Of a stretch of DNA of 64,000 bases, positions 60,601 to 64,000 are shown in pieces. The position numbers and the translations under genes were made by a program. Position 1 is the stretch's first letter. Each line of letters starts with the position of its first letter. The notes under the pieces are model-generated. The model saw only the letters and a program-made list of their open reading frames with translations. It was not told where the DNA came from and searched no databases. The stretch lies in the NCBI GenBank assembly GCA_964614185.1, contig CAZTKJ010000002.1:1-64000 (forward strand). Reading direction: 5' to 3'. Source of the DNA: Suilimivivens sp964614185 (lineage in GTDB: Bacteria > Bacillota > Clostridia > Lachnospirales > Lachnospiraceae).

Positions 60601-61209
60601 CCCCATCTGTTTTTCTATTTCGGACAGAATATCATTGACACGAACAAGGTTCTGTTTTTCATCTTCCAGCTTCTTCTGTGCCGCTGTTTTTCTTCTTTTA
60701 AACTTTACGATACCGGCTGCTTCATCAAAAAGTTCTCTGCGCTCTTCAGGTTTTCCGCTTAAGATCTTATCAATCTGTCCCTGTCCGATAATAGAATAAC
60801 CTTCTTTGCCGATACCTGTATCATAGAAAAGTTCATTTACATCCTTCAGACGACATAGTGTGCCGTTTAACAGATATTCGCTCTCACCTGAACGATAAAT
60901 CCGTCTGGCTACCGTCACCTCATCATAATCAATTGCCAACTGATGATCTGAATTATCCAGTGTAATTGCCACGTATGCATATCCTATGGGTTTCCTTAAT
61001 TCTGTACCGGAAAAAATAACATCCTGCATAGAGGCTCCCCGCAGCTGCTTGATCCTTTGTTCTCCAAGTACCCACCGTACTGCGTCTGCTACATTGCTTT
61101 TTCCGCTTCCGTTGGGTCCTACGATTCCTGTGATTCCATTGTGAAACTGAAATACGATCTTATTGGCAAAGGACTTAAAACCATGTATTTCTATACTCTT
61201 AAGATACAT
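57649..61209 (-). CDS. smc: Chromosome segregation protein SMC
   Basis: A 1186-residue SMC, the same length as in B. subtilis. Walker A is GPNGSGKS (31-38); long heptad coiled coils surround the hinge (near 500-670, GGSVKKVMECKG and RAKFLP-like THFLP segments). The C-terminal head has LSGGEKALTAIALLFAIQ near 1088 and Walker B FCLLDEIEAALDE. It organises the chromosome with ScpA/ScpB. The start MYLKS was set by family alignment; the open frame runs 25 codons into rnc. It starts 8 bp after the rnc stop with GGGAG a little far (13 bp). Confidence 0.97.
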   Translation of the reverse strand: MYLKSIEIHGFKSFANKIVFQFHNGITGIVGPNGSGKSNVADAVRWVLGEQRIKQLRGASMQDVIFSGTELRKPIGYAYVAITLDNSDHQLAIDYDEVTVARRIYRSGESEYLLNGTLCRLKDVNELFYDTGIGKEGYSIIGQGQIDKILSGKPEERRELFDEAAGIVKFKRRKTAAQKKLEDEKQNLVRVNDILSEIEKQMGPLEKQSEVAKIYLKKKEELKTLDVNMFLLENARLQDQLKAADEKYVIASGDLEETSTQYEKIKEEYEQVEGQIALLDETIEKGRASLTDTSVLRGKLEGEINVLKEQIHSARSNEEHLLLRKENVRKEIDEKSRNKDGILKDKKVIDEQVAEIEKTRNEAREKLLAVQNKIEELNNGIEDGKNTIIDALNSRATIKSKLGRYDTMTEQVNIRKAELTSRILRMKSDEAQQEAVMQNLNEEFEKINEEIRLLNDAQSSKEERLLLIRDELASKDQKLRDTQVSYHQEKSKLEALSNLTERYEGYGGSVKKVMECKGSEKGIIGVVADLIKVDKKYETAIEIALGGNIQNIVTDNEETAKRMISFLKQNKSGRATFLPLTSITNPQEFKNPDVLKEEGVIGMADELVSIDKKYADVAKAMLGRIVVIDHIDHAVKIARKFDYSIRMVTVEGELLVPGGAISGGAFKNNSNLLGRRREMEEMESKVKKYLKDIDSLLQDIEDIKSERNKLRLSLEEDKAALQKKFIEQNTARLNVIKAQERKEEASEGSLELKAEEREIENQIQEIQFNKEEIQKELKNSEALEKETEARIKELQDQLEKKRMEESEESSHVAAWDVEVEKMLQQQDFHQQNVNRINGEIDRFAEELAEIEEGILQSSEDIRNKENNILEIQQTITASHTAQDDTQRQLQKDIAKKEELSAKQKNFFNHRESLSERMTALDKEVYRLNAQKEKFQEMLESQINYMWDEYEITLSDAGMLRNEELNDLSAMKREITSIKEQIRKLGDVNVNAIEDYRNLTERYQFLKNQHDDLVEAEKTLEGIIEELDGAMRKQFNEKFAEISKEFDKVFKEMFGGGKGTLELIEEEDILEAGIKIIAQPPGKKLQNMMQLSGGEKALTAIALLFAIQNLKPSPFCLLDEIEAALDESNVSRFAKYLHKLTRYTQFIVITHRRGTMEQVDRLYGITMQEKGVSTLVSVNLIDKELDD

Positions 61210-61216
61210 AAAATAA

Positions 61217-61900
61217 TTATTTCTCCCATTCAATAAGTACTGCATAGGCAGCCTGTTGCTCTGCGGCCTTTTTTGTTCTCCCAATGCCTTTACTTACTGC
61301 TTCATCATCAATATACGCTTCTACGGTAAACTTCTTATTGTGGTCGGGACCCTCTTCATTTATAAGTTCATAATGAATCGTCTGCCCGCTCTTCTGGACT
61401 TTTTCCTGAAGAATTGTTTTGCTGTCATAAAAAAGCTGCTTGGTTTCCAGATCGGAAAGTATATATTTTAAAATGAATTTTTCCGCCTCTTCAAAACCAC
61501 TGTCAAGATATATAGCACCAATCAGAGCTTCCATAACATCTGAAGTAATGGAATCTCTGCCTCGTCCTCCGGTAGTCTCTTCTCCTTTACCCAGGTAAAT
61601 ATACTCTCCTAAATTCAGGTCCTTTGCACAAAATGCCAATGAAGGCTCACATACCATAGAGGAACGTTGTTTAGTCATCTGTCCCTCCGACATATCCGGA
61701 TCCTGCAAGAAAAGGAATTTGCTGGATGCCAGTTCAAGCACCGCATCACCAAGAAATTCCAATCTCTCATAATTCTTTTGTTTACGGATTTTCTGCTCAT
61801 TAACAAATGAACTATGGGTTAGGGCCTGCTTGAGTAATGATTTATCTTTAAATTCATAACCGATTTCTTTTTCTAATTCTTTACTGTCTCTTACCACCAT
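61217..61900 (-). CDS. rnc: Ribonuclease III
   Basis: A 227-residue RNase III that processes rRNA and other double-stranded RNA. The signature NYERLEFLGDAVLEL carries the catalytic acidic residues, DVMEALIGAIYLD the second cluster, and a C-terminal dsRNA-binding domain has TKKAAEQQAAYAVL. The start ATG 61900 follows GGAG by 8 bp. It is first of rnc-smc-ftsY, behind the terminator that follows acpP. Confidence 0.97.
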   Translation of the reverse strand: MVVRDSKELEKEIGYEFKDKSLLKQALTHSSFVNEQKIRKQKNYERLEFLGDAVLELASSKFLFLQDPDMSEGQMTKQRSSMVCEPSLAFCAKDLNLGEYIYLGKGEETTGGRGRDSITSDVMEALIGAIYLDSGFEEAEKFILKYILSDLETKQLFYDSKTILQEKVQKSGQTIHYELINEEGPDHNKKFTVEAYIDDEAVSKGIGRTKKAAEQQAAYAVLIEWEK

Positions 61901-61916
61901 AGATAAAACTCCACTT

Positions 61917-61943
61917 AAAAAGCCCTTTTAGAAAGGGCTTTTT
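61917..61943. terminator. Terminator between acpP and rnc
   Basis: AAAAAGCCCTTT pairs exactly with AAAGGGCTTTTT over a 3-base loop and ends in T runs on both strands. It lies 20 bp after the acpP stop and 17 bp before the rnc start codon, so it may leave read-through for the downstream genes. Confidence 0.85.
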
Positions 61944-61962
61944 ATTAACATAGGGACAGCTG

Positions 61963-62193
61963 TTAGTTAACAGCATTTTTGATTAAGTTAACCGCTTCTT
62001 CTACTGTAGTGATCTTTTCTGCATCTTCTGCCGGAATCTCGATATCAAACTCTTCCTCTAATCCCATAATAATCTGAAAGACATCCAAGGAATCCGCTCC
62101 TAAATCATCTACAAATGTAGTTTCCATTGTAATTTCCTCAGGGTCGACGTTTAGCACATCTGCAATCACTTTTTTTAACTTTTCAAATTCCAT
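61963..62193 (-). CDS. acpP: Acyl carrier protein
   Basis: A 76-residue acyl carrier protein. The phosphopantetheine-bearing Ser is in FVDDLGADSLDVFQIIM, the family DSL motif. It carries acyl chains for fatty acid synthesis and donates acyl groups to PlsX. It lies 16 bp after plsX and behind the plsX promoter. Confidence 0.97.
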   Translation of the reverse strand: MEFEKLKKVIADVLNVDPEEITMETTFVDDLGADSLDVFQIIMGLEEEFDIEIPAEDAEKITTVEEAVNLIKNAVN

Positions 62194-62209
62194 TGTTACA
62201 ATTCCTTTC

Positions 62210-63223
62210 TTACCGTTCTTCCATTGTAATTTTTTCTTTTATTTTTTCATTAATATTCTGTTCTGTAAATGTAATACATTGAAGAACAGAATTTTTAATT
62301 TCCACTGCCTTAGAACTTCCGTGAGTTTTGACAACAAGACCATTCAATCCCAGCATAGGAGCGCCGCCATACTGCTCTAAATCAAATGCTTTCAGGGTAT
62401 TTTTCAATGCCGGCTTTACTAAAAAGGCCCCTATCTTACTGCGAAGGGAAGTCATCATACCCTCTTTAACCTTTTTGATCAAGGTTCCCCCTACACCTTC
62501 ATACATCTTTAAGATCACATTACCTACAAAGGCTTCACACACAATTACATCCGCATATCCTGCAGGAATATCCCTGGCCTCTATATTTCCTACAAAATTA
62601 ATGTCAGGACAGTTCTTTAATAAAGGGTAAGTTTCTTTGACGAGAGCGTTTCCCTTATCTTCCTCAGCACCTATATTTACAATGGCAACCTTGGGATTTC
62701 TAATTCCCATAACATATTCCATGTAAACAGAACCCATTTTAGCAAACTGAATCAGATGAGAAGGTCTGGCATCTACATTGGCACCGCAGTCAATTAACAG
62801 GGCACATCCTTTTTCTGTAGGAATCAGCGGAGCAAGAGGCGGACGTTCCACTCCTTTGATTCTTCCTACGATCACCTGTCCTCCTACAAGTGTAGCTCCT
62901 GTACTTCCTGCCGATACATAAGCATCACAAGTCTTATCCTTTACAAGAGTGAGGGCTTTTACAAGAGAAGAATCCTTTTTCCTGCGGATAGCCATAACAG
63001 GAGGTTCTGCAGTTTCAATCACTTCTGTGGCATTCACCACTTCCACTTGTTCTTTATTATATGTGTATTTTCCCAGTTCGGTATTTATCACATCTTCCGG
63101 TCCCACCAGAAAGATTTTAACATGAGAGCTTTCATTGACAGCTTCCACCGCACCTTTGACAATTTCCACAGGTGCATGATCTCCTCCCATAGCATCTACC
63201 GCAACCTTAACAAATTCTGCCAT
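62210..63223 (-). CDS. plsX: Phosphate acyltransferase PlsX
   Basis: A 337-residue PlsX, which converts acyl-ACP to acyl-phosphate, the substrate of PlsY (at 27601). Hallmarks: VAVDAMGGDHAP at the N-terminus, VSAGSTGATLVGG, LLIDCGANVDARPSHLIQFA, and LNGLVVKTHGSSKA near the C-terminus. The start ATG follows GGAGG. The gene is transcribed with acpP. No FapR-type operator was recognised in front of it. Confidence 0.97.
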   Translation of the reverse strand: MAEFVKVAVDAMGGDHAPVEIVKGAVEAVNESSHVKIFLVGPEDVINTELGKYTYNKEQVEVVNATEVIETAEPPVMAIRRKKDSSLVKALTLVKDKTCDAYVSAGSTGATLVGGQVIVGRIKGVERPPLAPLIPTEKGCALLIDCGANVDARPSHLIQFAKMGSVYMEYVMGIRNPKVAIVNIGAEEDKGNALVKETYPLLKNCPDINFVGNIEARDIPAGYADVIVCEAFVGNVILKMYEGVGGTLIKKVKEGMMTSLRSKIGAFLVKPALKNTLKAFDLEQYGGAPMLGLNGLVVKTHGSSKAVEIKNSVLQCITFTEQNINEKIKEKITMEER

Positions 63224-63252
63224 AATGTACCTCCATTAACAATACCCATTTA

Positions 63253-63281
63253 ACTATACTAAACCACATTATAAAAATCAA
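63253..63281 (-). promoter_or_regulatory. SigA-type promoter of plsX-acpP
   Basis: On the minus strand TTGATT (63276-63281), 17-bp spacer, TATAGT (63253-63258), 30 bp before the plsX start. Confidence 0.7.
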
Positions 63282-63366
63282 GATTTATTTCTTGTGATTC
63301 TCCCTACTTATGCTTAACTGATAAATTGTATCAATGAAAGCACACTGATAAATATATCCTTATGTT

Positions 63367-63406
63367 AAAAAAGCCATATCAGGGAAGTATTACTTCCCTG
63401 ATATGG
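63367..63406 (-). terminator. Terminator of the small lipoprotein gene
   Basis: CCATATCAGGGAAG pairs exactly (14 bp) with CTTCCCTGATATGG, followed on the minus strand by CTTTTTT. It lies 29 bp after the lipoprotein stop. Confidence 0.92.
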
Positions 63407-63435
63407 TTCTGTCATCACTATGCCTATTCACTTTT

Positions 63436-63897
63436 CTATTCCAGACTGACGGTCATCGCCTCAAAAGCTGCCTGAACCTCGCTCGTCTCAGCTAAAGACC
63501 CCATAATAATTGCCGTTTGGGATCCTCCAACCATCATAACATAATCAGATTCCGTTCCTGCATTGCCTTCAAAGGTATAGAAGAAATAATCGTTTCCATC
63601 CTTATTTCCTTCTTCAATTAATGTGGCATTAGCATCTTCATCTATTACCTGACGGTATACATCATAATACTCTGCATAAGTAAAAGAACCGTTGAGCACT
63701 GCATCACCATCTTTGGTAATGGCAAACGGTACTTCCATTGTCAGATCATAACCTGCTTTGGCATTTACAGATATCTTAATGCTGTCTCCGGTGTCTACAT
63801 CAAATGTGGCTGATTTGCTGGCCGTAGTGCTACAGGCTGAAAGCATAGCTCCACATACAAGAATCAAAACAATAAATAACGAAACTCTTTTTTTCAT
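63436..63897 (-). CDS. Small secreted lipoprotein, function unknown
   Basis: A 153-residue protein with a lipoprotein signal: basic MKKR, hydrophobic SLFIVLILVCGAML and lipobox LSAC with Cys22. The mature part is a small beta-rich domain (SIKISVNAKAGYDLTMEVPF, YFFYTFEGNAGTESDYVMMV) without a family I recognise. It is anchored on the outer face of the membrane. It has its own terminator. The ribosome site is GGGAGG, 10 bp before ATG. The tail of another gene precedes it, so it may be the last of an operon. Confidence 0.85.
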   Translation of the reverse strand: MKKRVSLFIVLILVCGAMLSACSTTASKSATFDVDTGDSIKISVNAKAGYDLTMEVPFAITKDGDAVLNGSFTYAEYYDVYRQVIDEDANATLIEEGNKDGNDYFFYTFEGNAGTESDYVMMVGGSQTAIIMGSLAETSEVQAAFEAMTVSLE

Positions 63898-63917
63898 TAA
63901 TCAATGTCCTCCCTTTT

Positions 63918-63998
63918 CTATTCCTCCAGATGAATAACTCCCATCCAGTAAAATCCGTTGATATTCTTCTGGGCAGTAGTTGCTGCCTGCTTTGCAAT
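63918..63998 (-). pseudogene. 3' end of an unidentified gene cut by the window edge (not shown to be a pseudogene)
   Basis: A minus-strand frame open from the right edge to TAG at 63918-63920, ending NGFYWMGVIHLEE. Another minus-strand frame stays open to TGA at 63901-63903, so the coding frame is not certain. The feature type is only a placeholder for a partial gene; there is no evidence that it is broken. It lies 20 bp before the lipoprotein start. Confidence 0.3.
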
Positions 63999-64000
63999 AG

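Noticed and set aside
63224..63300. FapR operator in front of plsX
   Set aside because: A GTTTAGTATAGTTAA stretch is present but the palindromic TTAGTAC..GTACTAA pattern is not; called only as a SigA promoter.
63901..64000. Alternative reading frame ending at TGA 63901-63903 at the right edge
   Set aside because: Two frames are open over this short edge piece; the one ending NGFYWMGVIHLEE looks more protein-like, but neither can be confirmed.

Overview
The window comes from a low-GC, anaerobic, spore-forming Firmicute of the class Clostridia, most probably a Lachnospiraceae-like gut organism. The evidence is: a class III (oxygen-sensitive) ribonucleotide reductase with its activase; the sporulation genes spoIVA and spoVAF, each behind a sequence resembling a sporulation sigma-factor promoter; strong AGGAGG-type ribosome binding sites; and Clostridia-type gene order (rpsP-khpA-rimM-trmD, rbgA-rnhB-ylqG-ylqH, plsX-acpP-rnc-smc-ftsY, der-plsY-gpsA...spoIVA). 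No rRNA, tRNA, IS element, prophage or CRISPR array was seen. Almost everything except the left-end cluster and prs is on the minus strand.

Layout. 1-3.8 kb: end of a BlaI-type repressor and a plus-strand MoxR/DUF58/membrane-protein operon. 3.8-6.3 kb: CPBP protease and spoVAF. 6.3-9.6 kb: nrdD-nrdG-dut behind tandem NrdR-like boxes. 9.7-14.5 kb: aminotransferase, WYL regulator, HAD phosphatase, a 47-residue membrane peptide and a membrane-anchored MutS-like ATPase. 14.6-17.2 kb: a nucleoside salvage operon (punA, cdd, MTA/SAH deaminase). 17.3-30.9 kb: a long row running from a radical SAM/DUF512 protein through der, plsY and gpsA to spoIVA. Inserted between gpsA and spoIVA are a Trp-repeat membrane protein, a small anchored protein, a MoxR/VWA pair, tyrS and an unusual GH74-YgjP fusion. 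31.2-35.8 kb: prs and a two-component system. 35.9-42.5 kb: pgeF, yraN, the flagellar-like orphans ylqH and ylqG, rnhB, two signal peptidases, rbgA and rplS. 42.6-48.5 kb: a giant secreted repeat protein gene that splits rplS from trmD. 48.7-52.5 kb: the ylxM-ffh-rpsP-khpA-rimM-trmD translation/secretion operon. 52.5-56.7 kb: AraC regulator, GH25 lysozyme, YitT protein, threonine ammonia-lyase. 56.7-63.3 kb: ftsY, smc, rnc, acpP, plsX. The right end holds a small lipoprotein and the tail of another gene.

The most unusual items are the GH74-YgjP fusion (with a possible internal translation start for the peptidase part), the 1949-residue repeat protein inside a normally conserved ribosomal operon, the exact nine-residue Trp repeat of the 320-residue protein next to the VWA/MoxR pair, and two hairpin-dense intergenic regions sharing a repeat. 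Starts were chosen from Shine-Dalgarno spacing; several differ from the longest open frame because the longer start lies inside a promoter, a terminator or the SD itself. All identifications are from reading sequence and family knowledge; no database search was possible.
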